The notes beneath the pieces were generated by a model. That model ran no database searches. It had not been told where the DNA came from and worked only from the letters and a program-made list of their open reading frames with translations. Shown here piece after piece: positions 34,765 to 47,054 of a DNA stretch of 64,000 nt. The position numbers and the translations under genes were made by a program. Each line of letters opens with the position of its first letter. Position 1 is the first letter of the stretch. The stretch is from Lanius collurio (Eukaryota > Chordata > Aves > Passeriformes > Laniidae): NCBI GenBank assembly GCA_020086605.1, contig JACBWW010000044.1:5687408-5751407 (forward strand). The letters run 5' to 3'.

Positions 34765-37400
34765 TAAAGAAACCCAGACCTCTAAACCCTCTGTCTTAGG
34801 TTCTCTGTCAGGGAGATCCGGGATGCAACCCGTATAAACCCCTGAATCCAGCTCCACACCTCAATTATCAGGGAAATTTTGGCAGGCTTCAGACGAAGTG
34901 GCAGGGACACATAAGCTCCTCCTGCAGCTGCCAAAGCACAGAGCACGTACAGAAGTCAGAGCTGAGGTTCAGAAGACAGGTTTCCCCTTCAGGCCTATGT
35001 ATCTTTCCAGGCAGTAAGATAGTCACATAAATCTGCATAAATGGATGAAAAGGTAATGCCAAGCCAAGAGATCAATTTATTCACAAGCCACTTCCTGCAT
35101 GCTATGCTAATTCCAGCAAGGAAGAAGCATTCTGAAAATTGGCACATATACTCTGTGTGGTGTCTAAATTGGCTGTTAAGGCTAGAACAACAGTGATTAG
35201 GAAACAGGTAAAGTATTTGTTACTACCATGAGGAGCTTGGAGCTTCAGGCAGCTTCAGTGTAGGCTCTAACTGCATGTTTATTTACAGACTATTACAGCA
35301 AACTTCCACAAGAAGGGGCCAGAAAGAAGAAAAAAACCTAGAACACAGTGTAAAGCAGCTTTTGTGCCAACACTGACAAACTGCTTAGCATTTTCCACTG
35401 CTGAGGTTAAGTGCTGCGGCATGTCAGAGAAAACCAAGAAACATTCTGAGGAGGCAGAACTCCATCAGACTGCTTTGTTTCTCTAATTTTAGCAGCCAGA
35501 CAGAGAGGATCAGAGAACAAAATGCTACTTTGAGTGACCTGGTATCCATGTGACACTCAATCTGAAAAGCGAAACCTTCACTGACTGTGTCCTGGGAGAA
35601 TAATTCAAGTCTGGAGGCAAATTCCCCTTTGCCCTGACACCTATGACTTTATACCAGAGCCAATACACATGACGCAGTCAGAATGATGATGGCTTGCACC
35701 TGTTTTCTTCACAAAAATAAATGAAGACCAAACTGAAAAGGCAGTGGTCCTTTAGCCCTGCTCTTAGGAGTGTCTCTGTTACACACCTCTTCCCAATGAA
35801 ATACAAAATGCAAAGATGGAGACAGAAGCAAAGGAGCACGCTGATGTACGCCTACATCAATGGCTGTCTCTGTCAGATCTTCTGGTGTTTGTCTATCTCT
35901 GTCAACCTGTCAGTTGCATAAATCTATACTCACAATTATTAAAATCAAATCCTTGCTTTGCACTCTTCAAGTTGCATCACACAATGTTTTGTGCATTTTT
36001 TACCAAGATGGCTTGAGGGCAGAGATCAAGGGAGCTACAAAAATGCAGCTTATGGTCAAGTAATCAGGGCAATGGCAGTGAGAAACTTGTCACTCATCAG
36101 AGGAGTGAAATGTAGGCTGTTTTTTCCAGCCCCTATTTTAAGAAGTAATTGATGTTCTAGTATTTAATGCAAAAATAATTCTCTTTTCTGGAGGCTAATC
36201 CCTGGCAGATGGAGACACAAGTTTAGTGCATTAGAGATTCTTCTTTGTGTCAGTTGTGTGGTAATATCAAATGCAGAGCACACACATCATGCATTGGTAG
36301 GACAGAACTAGTGAATAATAAAGCATTCACAAAACACCTCAGAGCTATCATTTTATTTCAATTTATATATGTTCTTGTTAGAGAGCTTCTGCTCCAGGCC
36401 TTCCCTCACTGACCATTGCAAGTCTTTCTCACGGTCTTGCTCTCACATGATTGAAAGTTTTATTGTGTTCTACAGAACGTCAGAGCTGTTTGACCTTTCT
36501 GAGAAGAAGCAGATCCAATGATGAGAAGGTTTGAACGTTATTAACATTCCACCCCTCTTCAGAACTGATTAGCCAGTTACTGAATCTGAAGGAACCCTAT
36601 TGTACTGAGAAGTCAGGCCAAAGTACTACTTTCACAGTTTAGTGAGGGCTTTATTCCTAGCAGTACATTCCAGAACAGTAAAACTGTCCTTTAACTTGAT
36701 TACTTGCTTCCATAACAAAAAAGATCTTCAAAAATAAGCTTCCATGTTGGTGATGTCTGCTGGTAGCTGGCAGCCAGCTCTGCAGGGGCAGGGAAGGGGA
36801 TATTCCAGGATGTTCCCAGACTGCTCCACAACTAGGTTTGCTTTTGCCTTTGGCATAGCACACAGACAGAGAACTAAGAATTATAGTTAAAATAAATCTG
36901 AATTGCATGACTCCACATGTTCCCTAGGGTTCCACAAATTCCCAATGTTTTTTTCCTTAAGATTATTCTAGATTTGTGAGTTTAAGCGGATCATGCAGGA
37001 ATTAGCAAACAAGCAGATAATAATCTTTAACAAGAACTGCTGAAAATGCTGCTGCTGAACGACTTCCTAAAATCAGAATAAGTACAAAAGACTTTATGTT
37101 GTTACTAGAAAATATTCGGAGTTTCATGAGAGAGTAAATTTCAAGAATAGGTCTGAGGACACTTCCTCTTCCACTGATTGTACTGATTCCACCTATGCTG
37201 TCACTGGTAACAGACAAGCAGCAAGGAAGGCAGAGCTGGGAACAGCTCTGGTGTCCCTGAGGAGTTGCAGTGACCTTCATCAGGACACACTGGGCTTTAA
37301 GGAAACCACCTAGTATCCAAAGTGTGGAAGAATGTATTTTGGAAAGAGGCAGCACCTCTCTTTAGAACTCAACCTTCATTTCAGTGGCTAAACAGTTGCT
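34765..37400. other. Spacer, no gene recognised
   Basis: Over 2.6 kb with frames no longer than about 117 codons and no motifs. Confidence 0.55.
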
Positions 37401-37402
37401 GA

Positions 37403-38027
37403 ACAAGAGCCAGTGTATGCCCATGTGGCCAAGAAGGGCAACGGCATCCTGGCCTGTATCAGGAACGGCCAGCAGGACCAGGGAAGTCATTCTTCCCCTG
37501 TATTTGGCACTGGTTGGGCCACACCTTGAATGTCCAGTTCTGGGCCACTCAATTTAGGAAGGACAATGAGGGGCTGGATTGTGTCCAGAGAAGGGCAACA
37601 AGGCTGGAGAGGAGGTTGGAGCACAAGTCCAGTGAGGAGTGGCTGAGGGAGCTGGGGGAGCTCAGCCTGGAGAAGAGGAGGCTCAGGGGAGACCTCATCA
37701 CTCTTTACAACTCCCTGACAGGAGGGTGCAGCCAGGGAAGGGTCAGGCTCTGCTCCCAGGGAGCAAGGGACAGGACAAGGGGAAACAGCCTCAAGTTGTG
37801 CCAGAAGAGGTTTATGTTGGGCATTAGGAAGAAATTCTTTACAGAAAGGGTGATTAGACCTTGGAAGCGGATGCCCAGGGAGGTGGTGGAGTCACAGTCC
37901 CAGGAGGTGTTTAAGAAAAGACTGGATGTGGCACTCAGTGCCATGGTCTGGTTGACAAGCTGGTGTTGGGTCACAGGGTGGACTTGATGATCTCAAGGGT
38001 CTTTTCCAACCTAAATGATTCTGTGAT
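37403..38027 (+). mobile_element. CR1 LINE, 5'-truncated, with open ORF2 C-terminus
   Basis: A frame of 157 codons (37,514-37,987) holds the last part of CR1 ORF2. It reads [15 protein letters not shown], then [43 protein letters not shown] and REVVESQS. Upstream, CTGGGCCACACCTTGAATGTC continues the protein in a broken frame back to about 37,403. The element ends GACTTGATGATCTCAAGGGT, then ATGATTCTGTGATCTG. It is the best-preserved CR1 in the window and perhaps the youngest, but lacks the polymerase core, so it is immobile. Confidence 0.96.
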
Positions 38028-38379
38028 CTGTAAATGAGTAGCTCTGCTTGGCACTGCAACTAGAGTGGATAATTGCCAGTTTCTTGTCTTTCTGCTATTG
38101 GTGGTGTCGCTGTGTAGGTTTTGCTGCAGGGCACCTACCAAATTTCACTTGGACAGTCTGGGCTGTTTTAGTGTTTTAATAAATTCTACCATCCCTTTGG
38201 GTGCCCAGTGCATTTTTCAAAAAACCCACCTCTTTCAAAACCAGAAACTCGACCCTCAAAGTCCTACCATGCTGGGCAGGGTCTATGCTCAGCCTGCAGT
38301 GATTCTTGGGAGCAGAAGCACAAGAAAATACAGCTTCCAATCCACAAACTTCCTCTTCAAGTTGTGACAAAGCTGTGAA

Positions 38380-38772
38380 GAAGGAGTTTGGATTATTCAG
38401 CCTGGAGAAAAGTCTCCAGGGACACCTTCTTGCAGCCTCTCAATACTTAAAGAGGACTTGTAAGAAAGATGAGGACTGACTTTTTATTAGGGCCTGAAGA
38501 TATAGGACAAGAACTAATTTCAAACTGAAAGAAGGTAGATTTAGATTTGATACAGGGGAGATGTTTTTCATTATGCGGATGGTGAAAGTGTTGCACAGAC
38601 TGGTCAGAGAAACTGTGGGTGCCCACTCCTTGGAAACATTCAAGGTCAGGCTGGACAGGAGTCTGAGCAATCTGAACTAGTCAGAAGTGTACCCTGTCCC
38701 ATGGCAGGGGGGTTGGACTGATAGGACTTTAAAGGTTCCTTCCAGCCCAAAAAATTTTATGATTCTGTAAGA
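38380..38772 (+). mobile_element. CR1 LINE 3' part, older copy
   Basis: TTTGGATTATTCAGCCTGGA (remnant of the LFSLE region), then CCTTGGAAACATTCAAGGTC with AGGCTGGACAGGAGTCTGAG, and a tail ATTTTATGATTCTGT. It lies about 350 bases after another plus-strand CR1 and is clearly more diverged. Confidence 0.9.
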
Positions 38773-38774
38773 AA

Positions 38775-41045
38775 ATTTTCAGCACTCATGGCTGTCTGTA
38801 AAGAGTGGATGACCCAGTGAGTTTACTGGCAGGAGTACAAACACCTGAAACAAGACCACTGGCTCCTCTCTGGCTTAGACTCCTGTTGCATGCTGCCTCA
38901 AGGTGACAGATCACAAACTCTGAACCGGTGTTCACCTCCAAAGTGAAGCCAAAGTGCAGACTTGGGCTAAACTGACAAGCTGCAATTCAGCAGGGGTGGT
39001 GGTGCCAGCTCAGGAGCTCATGTCCCCACTTTGCTCCCCTCAGAGGGAAGACACAGCAGTAAATCCTCCAGGGATGCTTAGCAGGGCAGCCTCGGGACAC
39101 CCACAGCAGTGTCTTACCACAACGTACTTGGGGTGCTACACTAGGCCTGGTGAGACAAAGAGGGCAACAGAGAAAAGGCAGGAAATGTAAAAGAGCAGCT
39201 GAGAAAGCCACGAATGCGTCAGATGGGATATGCACTTACCATGCCAGAATGTTTGGTAACGTGGTGCAGTTCTCCTGCACATCCGTGGCTCCTTGCCTGA
39301 ACGCCGATTTCCGCTACAGTTCTACCTCCACTCACAAGGTTACCATGGAAACTTCTATGCCTGAGAAACTGGGCGGGCTGAGCGGTAGCCTGGAGAATAC
39401 ATAAATCAGTAAGCAGGGAAGTAAGTCAGAAACAAGCAAGGGCTTCAGATGTGCAACTTTTTCTTGAAAGCAGCACCTGAACACGTTAGAGAGTGCAAGA
39501 AAGGTGTATGCCAGCAGAAGCCTGATGGTACAGAAGCAGAGCACAGGCCAGTCAGGAAGATGCTGAATTAAAATCTAGAGAGCACAAGGAAGAGATAATA
39601 TTCTCACATGGAAATATTTCATTTTAAATATTATCCTAGAGTATGATCAACACCCAGCTTTCCCAAGCTTGTCCCAGATAATACTTCTGACTTTCCTTCC
39701 TCTCCTAGTAGCATCAATTAGTTTAGTATCTCATGTGGGAATAACAGCCCTGTATCTTTCTTTTTTCCTACACTGTTCTCATCCCTGCTTTTTCCTACAT
39801 GCACTTCAATAAATCATAATTTGATTTGCTGCTTTGACCTAATATGTGCACATAGGGATGCACTATGTGGTAGTAATTTTTTTCCTAAAAGTAGGAGACA
39901 CATTGCACACAAAGAAGGGGATTCTGCCTCTGTCAAATGCACAGCTGTCAGATACTAGCAGCAGCACAGAGCAGCTCATTCCCTATGGGTCACAGACAAA
40001 AGACTGGGGAAGGAGGTTTTGCAAAAATGGACTTAAATCTTTCCCTTCCTCAGCTGCTTACCACAACACTTGATATGAAAATTGTAGTGTCTCTGTTTCC
40101 TAAATATGGTGAAACACTCTACATGGTCATCTTCATTAAGTCACTGATGCTCCTTTAATAATTAAGATGCATAAAGAATTAATCTTCTTGCTCAGGAAGG
40201 CACCTTCCTCTGCATACCTGACTTTCAGCTTCATATCTATACATCCCTTCTGCTGGCTAGTAATCACATGCTCACAGCATCAGCTATATTGCATAAATCT
40301 TGGAAGCAGAACTGTGGACTGCACTGAGAACTTAAACTATCCTGCTAAATGAATTGACCACTTCCCAGTGACCTTCAAGGAGACAGCAGTTGCAGTATAA
40401 TGCTCTCAAATTAAAGCACATGCTTTTTTTGTCAAGGGTAATGCACCATACAGCCTTATTCTCAATGATATCTCCGGAGACTGGAGGTTGAAATTATGTC
40501 ATTTGCAATTACTCGTTACAGGACATAGCAGACACAGCCTGTGCTTAGACAAACAGAAAGCTGTTGTTAACTTTTGTTGTTAACTAGGCCTTTTGGTGAC
40601 TTTGCTGCCTAAGAAGTTGTTATTATAATTTTATCAACTGTCCTTTATCCTTTCTTGGGGTAAAGTCTTATTTACCATAGCTTTCCTAATGAAAAGATGT
40701 CTTTCCAAAATTTTCTTTTCTTGCTCTGATTTTTTCATGGTGTCAAGGTTGCATGCGAGTACCAGGGTTTTCATTAGTCAGGTATTTGCACAGCAAAGCT
40801 CCTGTTTGCCTTTATGCACTGGGGAGTGAAAAGTAGACATTTCCATCAAAGATAAAAGGAAAATGATACCTACCAACGTGAGAAAGATAGCTCACAGAGA
40901 TTCCTGTCATCAGGAAAGTCAATTTACAGCAAATCACTGTGTCAGAGAAGAACACACAGGACCAGGGCTGCTTCATATATGGGGCACCTGCATTGCTCCA
41001 GTCTAACACGTGACATTTCAGTGACTAATTCTTGAATGAACCTTA
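38775..41045. other. Spacer with a slightly GC-richer patch at 38.95-39.40 kb
   Basis: No gene recognised. Small overlapping frames in the patch have no motif. An X-box match in it is listed separately. Confidence 0.5.
39339..39352. promoter_or_regulatory. RFX-type X-box match (GTTACCATGGAAAC)
   Basis: Fits GTNRCC-AT-RGYAAC except for A in place of Y at one position. It lies in a CpG-bearing patch (ACGCCGATTTCCGC, GGGCGGGCTGAGCGG nearby), which makes it more credible than a match in plain AT-rich DNA. Confidence 0.4.
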
Positions 41046-41049
41046 AAGG

Positions 41050-41160
41050 AAAGGACCTTAAAGATCAGCTCATTCTAAAGACCCTATCATTGGCAAGGGC
41101 ACTTCCACTAGACCAGGCTGCTCAGAGTCCCATTAAATCTGCCCTTGAACGAGATTCTTC
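41050..41160 (-). mobile_element. CR1 LINE 3'-end fragment
   Basis: GGACCTTAAAGATCAGCTCA, then CACTTCCACTAGACCAGGCTG, then GCTCAGAGTCCCATTAAATC follow the antisense CR1 3' end. The terminal tail is eroded. Confidence 0.8.
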
Positions 41161-41164
41161 TTAG

Positions 41165-44045
41165 GTACGACATATATTTAAAACAATTCTTCATCTCTTC
41201 CCAAAATCCATGATGGTTTTGTGCTACTCACTCCTTTCCCACCAACCAAATACACCGTTTGGGTTTTTAAACCAATAAAAACATGTTTGTCAAACTGCCT
41301 GTATTGGCCCATCAAACCACTAAGCTGTTCTCCTAGATCCAGCTAGAAAAAGAAATCTTTTGGAAAAGAGACTTTTGATACTGTTCCTTTGGTGCTGTGT
41401 GTCAACATTTAGTAGCTCCAGAGCACTGGCTTTTGCTTTTTTGCTTTCAGGATAACAATACTGGCAAAAACTTACTGTGAAGGTAAGAGTCCTTATTACC
41501 ATGCTGGCTATTAATAAATGGTAAGTATATATTTAAAGAGGAAGGAAGAAACAGTTTAGGAAAGCCAAGTAAATCAACATATTAGTAATTTTCTAGCCCA
41601 AGTTACCAAGTCACAGGTTTTACAGGATATCCCTGTTGCCAATAGAGAGATGGACAGGTATAATTCCTCCATGCCACAGAAAGGACACCTTGGAGAATTT
41701 CCGCAGAGATTGTCATGGAAGAAGTTTTATGTTCATCAGATGCAAAGCTGAAGCACAACTGGGACCTAGGAGTCTTTGGCAGATCCATAGAGAAGCCCTC
41801 CTGACAACATAAATTTGCATGCCCTGAGGCAGCTTTAATTTTCACTAAAGGTTAGATCAGTCTTTAGATATGGCTGGTTAGATAAAAGGCTGGATGAAGC
41901 TAGGCTGGATGTCCAATATCAGCTTCTAATGATCAAAAAGACTGCTTGCCAAGTAGCATGAAAGGGATGCTGGCTAGAAATGGAAAAGATCCACTGCATA
42001 TGGAAATGATTCTCTTTCACTTGTTCTGACATAGATTATAAATATGGTAAAATTCCAAATACTGTTGAATGGGTAGGTAATGCTAAAGAGTTCACAGTGG
42101 TGAAAGGGGTGATAGCAAATGCAGGGAGCAGCAGTAATTCTGCCAGAGTAAAGCACCACACTGAGGAACACTTACAAAATAAAAATCAAGTTCTACAATA
42201 AAAACCACTCTGACCTGGAGCTGGTAATTGCAAGGATTTCCCACAGCTTCCAAGAGGAGAGAAATGTGTTTCATTTTCTTTCAGCTCTTTGGCACTTTCT
42301 GGTAGTTCTGAGTCATCTACACTGGTTTAAACCATTTCAGTTGTAGAAATTAAATTCATATGCAGGTTTGCTTCACATACTGTTGTCTGCTTATAGTAGT
42401 GTTTGAGTAGCTCAACACTTATTTTAGATTTGCTGGTTTCACTACATGATTTTAAATGGTGCACACTCACCTTTTTTCAGTCTCAGAGCTCCTCATGGCA
42501 GACGCTCACTCTTTGCACTATGTTATGCTTTGTTAAAAGGGTTTCATTACAGAGAAACATGTCAAGTTTTCTGCTGGAATTATCCTGAGTGCTAGACTCT
42601 CAGGACTGAGTGAAAACCCTTGGACCTGCAAAAGAGCTGGTCTGGGTAATCTGAGAGCTCTGTATGCAGGAATAAATGGGAAGTCATTGAAGAACAGTGG
42701 GAAGGTAATTTTACTTTCCTGGCATGTCATAATGAGAAGAATATAGCACTAGATGCAATTCTCTTGACTCTAAAACAATGAAATGTCAAAGCATGTATGT
42801 TATGTGTTTAATAACCTATAGTTACTGTGTTATAACATGAGCACATCCACCATGCTCTTTTTTTTTTAGCATTTAAACTTTTGCATCTGAAAGCTGCCTC
42901 TTTTGACTCCTGATCAAAATCAGTAGGGCTACTAAAAGACATCTTAGCAGTCTGATAATAAAGTCTTCATTGAATAAGGGAGATTTTAGGCAGCTTTACA
43001 GTACGTGCACTAAACATTGCTGTTCATTCTAGAAGGTGGAAGTCACAAAATTTATTAATAGCCTTTCACCATCAAGCCCAAATATCTAATGAGATTTCAT
43101 TTCAGGCCCTAAGTTAACACTTCCGATTTTATAGAAAGCAACACCTTCCTAAATTCTCCTCAATAAACCAAGAATTGTTTCCCCACATAGCTAAGCTGTT
43201 CTCTGTCTTTCTGCCTCCAATAATTAAACCCAGGTCTGAGTTACAGGACAGGAAGTGCCTGGAGCATGCAGCCTGCACTGGCATTGCAGACAGCTGGTGA
43301 CATCTGCATCCCCACTTCTGTTTATTCTGAATTCTGTGAGAAAGGGATGAACATGGAATGGAAACACAATGTCAACCACAGGGGCTAATGGCCACCAACT
43401 GCTGAAGCTGAGCCAGCATCCCAGATCATGCCCAGCAGCACCTAATTTTTCAAAGTGCATGTTCTTGTGGACAAGTTTAAAAAGTTAGAAGGTTGCACTA
43501 GGGTGAAAGGAAGAAATCCTTAGGGGGAGACGTGTAATATTTTTCTGGGTAAGGGTCAGAGATTTTCTGACTGAATTCTTGAGAGTGTGGCACCTTTATC
43601 CTCAAGGATTCCATAAAAAGTCCACTTTCTTTTATAACTAGAATTGTGGAAATTAGAAGGGCTCATATATGTGCAACTCAAAAATATGAAGCAAAATACT
43701 TTTCATTAAAACAATGTCAGTATGTTTTAGAATATTTGCTAGAGGAATCACTTTTCCATAGAACCCTATTGGAATATTGCTTCTCATAGGGTTTCCCCGT
43801 AAAAACAAAAATTAAAAATAAAATCAACTGAGACTGATGTAAAGCCAATTGAATTCCAACTTCAGTGATTTCCCATCCTCCCTTTTCTTGCACATGAACA
43901 GCTGAATGAAAATCTGTCCTTATTGCTGCCACCTCAAGATTTGTCTGCTCTCCTTTTGTTACATGGATTTTCCCATTCCCTCTCTAGTCTGTCTGTCTGG
44001 GCATTGCACAAAATTAGATCCCAAATCCTGAATCCTAAATCCTAA
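41165..44045. other. AT-rich spacer, no gene recognised
   Basis: No frame above about 80 codons, no motif and no repeat family recognised. A short (AATCCTA) tandem lies just before the next CR1. Confidence 0.55.
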
Positions 44046-44047
44046 AA

Positions 44048-44182
44048 TAGGTCAGATGGGGCCCTGAGAAACCTAATTTAGTGGGTGGACCCATGGTGAG
44101 GCACAGGGTGGTGGTGGTAGCTAGAACCCAATGATCTATAAAGAGTCTTTCAATCCAAACCATTCTGTGCTCCTGTGATTCC
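44048..44182 (+). mobile_element. CR1 LINE 3'-end fragment
   Basis: GGTCAGATGGGGCCCTGAGA, then GGGTGGACCCATGGTGAGGC, then CAATCCAAACCATTCTGTGC and a CTGTGATTCC tail match the end of CR1. Confidence 0.85.
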
Positions 44183-44184
44183 AA

Positions 44185-45435
44185 ACAACAGACTCCTAGA
44201 GGAGTATCCTGGATTATAAGCATTATATCAAATTATCAGGTCAGAAGTATCACATTCAGTGACAGACAGCCTCTAGTTACAGAGACCATCATTTGTGCTC
44301 CCTTGGAGTTTCCTCAGTTACTTCCCTCAATAATTTATGTTTAATCAATAAGAGAAAAAAACCAGTACTACAAAAGCTTGCAGTGGCACTAGGCCATCTA
44401 GTTATTTGCAAACAACAGCAAAGGTGCAATGACACTGTAATATCTACTTCTGTATGGATGTGGCATAAGTAGCTGCTAAGGGGCAAAATTCATGTGGTGG
44501 CAAAGCCATGGCATCATAATTCATGCTGAAGCTCAGCCAAATTGCACCCACATTATTTCATTGGGACATTCAATTTCTTGATTATATGACTTAAGAGGGA
44601 GAATTTTCTTATTTAAAAAAAAATAATTTTAAAACGTGTAAGGAGAACATGGTCTAGTTCTGGTTTAGTCTCTTCTTCATGTTAATATCTTTTCTTTGGG
44701 TTGTTTTCAGGGTTTTTTTTCCCCTACTCCCTACCTAGTCCTATCTTCACCCCTAATAATAGAGTGTACCAGCCAATCTCAGCCTGCAGACATCAAAGAG
44801 CATAAGGGGATCGAAAATGAAGTGGAAATTATTTCTAAGCACATCTTAGAGCAGGGACTGTCTTATTAAATGCCAGATCACAAGGAGGTTTACTTGTCTG
44901 CTCTCTTGTCTTTCCCTGCAAAACAGACTCAGAGTTTTGGATTACCTGTCTTTACAGTTCTAAAAGCAGCTAAGTAGATAACACTTTTAACTGAACTTTC
45001 AAAACCAAGTTTAAATAATGTATTTTTAAAATATTTCAATGTCAGAATCAATGCCATTTAAGGTCCATACAATTACTGAAAAGGACATCTCAATGTCTTT
45101 TCCAGAGTCACAGAATACCCCTTTCTTGTTAAGGTCAGGGTCTAGTCAATTTTTTTTCCACAAGCATCAGTTTCCACTCATTCCCACAGGTCTTTAATCA
45201 GCAAAACACTCACTGTTAAAGTGATGGTTTTGAAACTGGGGTGCAAGCTCTAAAGTAAGATAATCTGGCCTCTTTTGCAGCTGCTTCCCAGAGAGCTTTC
45301 AGCTCAGCTGCTGTCTGAGCAAACCTCCCCTCAGAATTTCTGCTTGCAAGTGCACTGATATTATCAGTCCTGAAATACTTTTTTAGGAGACACCATTTAA
45401 GAGCCCCTCATGTCTGTTATTTTTAATAAACTTCC
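44185..45435. other. Spacer, no gene recognised
   Basis: Nothing assignable. Confidence 0.55.
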
Positions 45436-45437
45436 TT

Positions 45438-45543
45438 CCTTTGTGTTTTTTTTTGTGTGTGTGTTTTTGTTTTGTTTTGTTTTGTTGGGGTTTTTTTTGT
45501 TTTGTTTGTTTGTTTGGTGGGTTTTTTTTGTTTTTTTTTTGGT
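45438..45543. repeat. T/TTTTG-rich low-complexity tract
   Basis: Interrupted TTTTG and poly-T units over about 105 bases. The 85-codon plus-strand frames and the lysine-rich minus-strand frame over it are artefacts of this composition. Confidence 0.95.
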
Positions 45544-45709
45544 TTGCATTGCTGATGCCAAAGTTGTTGTTTACCCTTTTCAAGACCTTCCTTCCTGGAA
45601 TCCTTCCTTCCTTCTCTTCATCCTATTTCACAAGGCAGTTACTCCACAAATGTTGTCACTCAGTTGATTTTTTCTCATTCCTCATAACAAAATAGATATT
45701 CATTGTTAT

Positions 45710-45775
45710 ATGTATGCATATATATATATATACACGCACACACATATGCAAACACACGCACATATATATATGCCT
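45710..45775. repeat. (TA)n and (CACA)n microsatellites
   Basis: A TATATATATATACAC run followed by CACACACATATG and CACATATATATATG units. Confidence 0.9.
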
Positions 45776-45879
45776 GCCCACACGTACAACTCCTCACATG
45801 TATGTTACAGTCTGCATCAGAGAGAAAGAAAAGCCAAATAAGAGCCTCCTGGGAGAGAGCAGTGTGCAGCGTGTCCTGC

Positions 45880-46170
45880 TTTTCTGCATCCATCTGCAGC
45901 TGCCTGCCCGTGGGGCGCAGCCCTGGCGGGGACAGACATCAGAGGTGGCCACTTTCAGTTGGCAGCCCTCTTCCCACCCTCATCGCCGCCCATGGGCTCC
46001 CTTCTGTCCTTTGGGAACACGGACCAGCACTATAAATCCTGCCAAGGGGTGTCACTGCTGTCCCCTGCCACGGGTGTGAGCAGCCACGGGGCCTTCTCCC
46101 TCCCCGCCGCCTCTGTGGCGTGAGGACGGTGTCACGGCCTGGCGCTGCGAAAGCCAGCATCAAACTCCGG
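45880..46170. promoter_or_regulatory. GC-rich, CpG-bearing island
   Basis: About 290 bases with clearly higher GC and CpG content than the flanks (for example GCGCAGCCCTGGCGGGGACA and CCCCGCCGCCTCTGTGGCGT). Overlapping frames on both strands reflect composition. Together with the downstream TATA-like and X-box sequences, it could be a promoter or enhancer. No transcript is recognised. Confidence 0.4.
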
Positions 46171-46292
46171 CAGCCCGTCTTTAACTAGCTTTACTCCCTC
46201 TACGTCTCTGTTTTAATGTGCATTTCCCAGATTCCTTCAGAGTCAGCTCTCCCTTTTATGCCTTCTGGAAAGCAATATATATAGCGCAGGGC

Positions 46293-46331
46293 TATAAATA
46301 AGACTAGCAATGTCACGGTAACCATGGTAAC
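46293..46331 (+). promoter_or_regulatory. TATA-like box plus RFX X-box
   Basis: TATAAATA (46,293-46,300) is followed 18 bases later by GTAACCATGGTAAC (46,318-46,331). The latter is an exact match to GTNRCC-AT-RGYAAC. Transcription direction and target are unknown. Confidence 0.45.
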
Positions 46332-46554
46332 TGGTAGGCTTCAAACACAGATGTGTGTAGGATTTACGGGAGGCTGCCCTTGACTTTACAGCCAGATGAT
46401 CTGTCCTCTTTAAAATTACCCTACTTGGAATCTGGATTTCTCACCTGACAAAATTATTTTTCTCCTTTTAAACATATTGCAAGTAACTGGATTTTTTTCC
46501 CCCTTTTTAAAAATAAATTGTTGTTGCAAAAAAGGCCTGAAAATTGATAACTTC

Positions 46555-47052
46555 TGTTATAGATTGAAATGACCAAGAGCCAATATAGGTACAAATCAAT
46601 CAGGAATTTATTGAATCATTAAGCAAGCGGCTACAAGCAAAACAGCGCTGGGCGGCCGAGGAGTCTCAGCTCCGCCAATGGCGCGCCTCCCCCCCCCGCC
46701 CTCAGTACCTCCGTTCTTACACATTTTCTCTTCCGGTTTATGTGATTCCTTTCCGGTGTACTCTGCGTCTGCGTGGCAGGTTACTAGAGGGTCTTATTCT
46801 GCTCTATGGTGGTCATTAGGAGGAAGGCTCTATCCTCTTCCTCACAGGCAGCTTTGACCTGTGAAAAACCTTTTCCATTTGTCGTTATACAGGCCTCTGC
46901 TGAGCAAGCAGGGTTTGAGGCCTCTTTGTTGAGCAAGCAATGTTTGTGTAATTCTGCTATTTCTTTTGCAGCTTTCAGCAGCACCTTCTTCTGTTTGTTA
47001 GATTCAGCTCATGCCTCGGGTTAATGAACAAAGACTACCCTTTTTTATCACA
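46555..47052 (-). mobile_element. Solo LTR of an endogenous retrovirus, antisense
   Basis: Read on the minus strand, the end of the stretch is LTR-like. A GC-rich core (CGCCATTGGCGGAGCTGAG, containing a CCAAT-type ATTGG) is followed by GCTTGTAGCCGCTTGCTTAA, the signal CAATAAATTCCTG (minus strand), and about 50 more bases ending in TATAACA. The minus-strand start is taken as TGTGATAAAAAAGGG. The plus-strand ends are thus TGTTATAG...TATCACA. Flanking five-base sequences ACTTC and CCTTC agree at four of five positions, so the right border is tentative. Confidence 0.55.
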
Positions 47053-47054
47053 CC

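Noticed and set aside
45410..45695. 85-codon hydrophobic plus-strand frames and a lysine-rich minus-strand frame
   Set aside because: They are made by the TTTTG/poly-T low-complexity tract.
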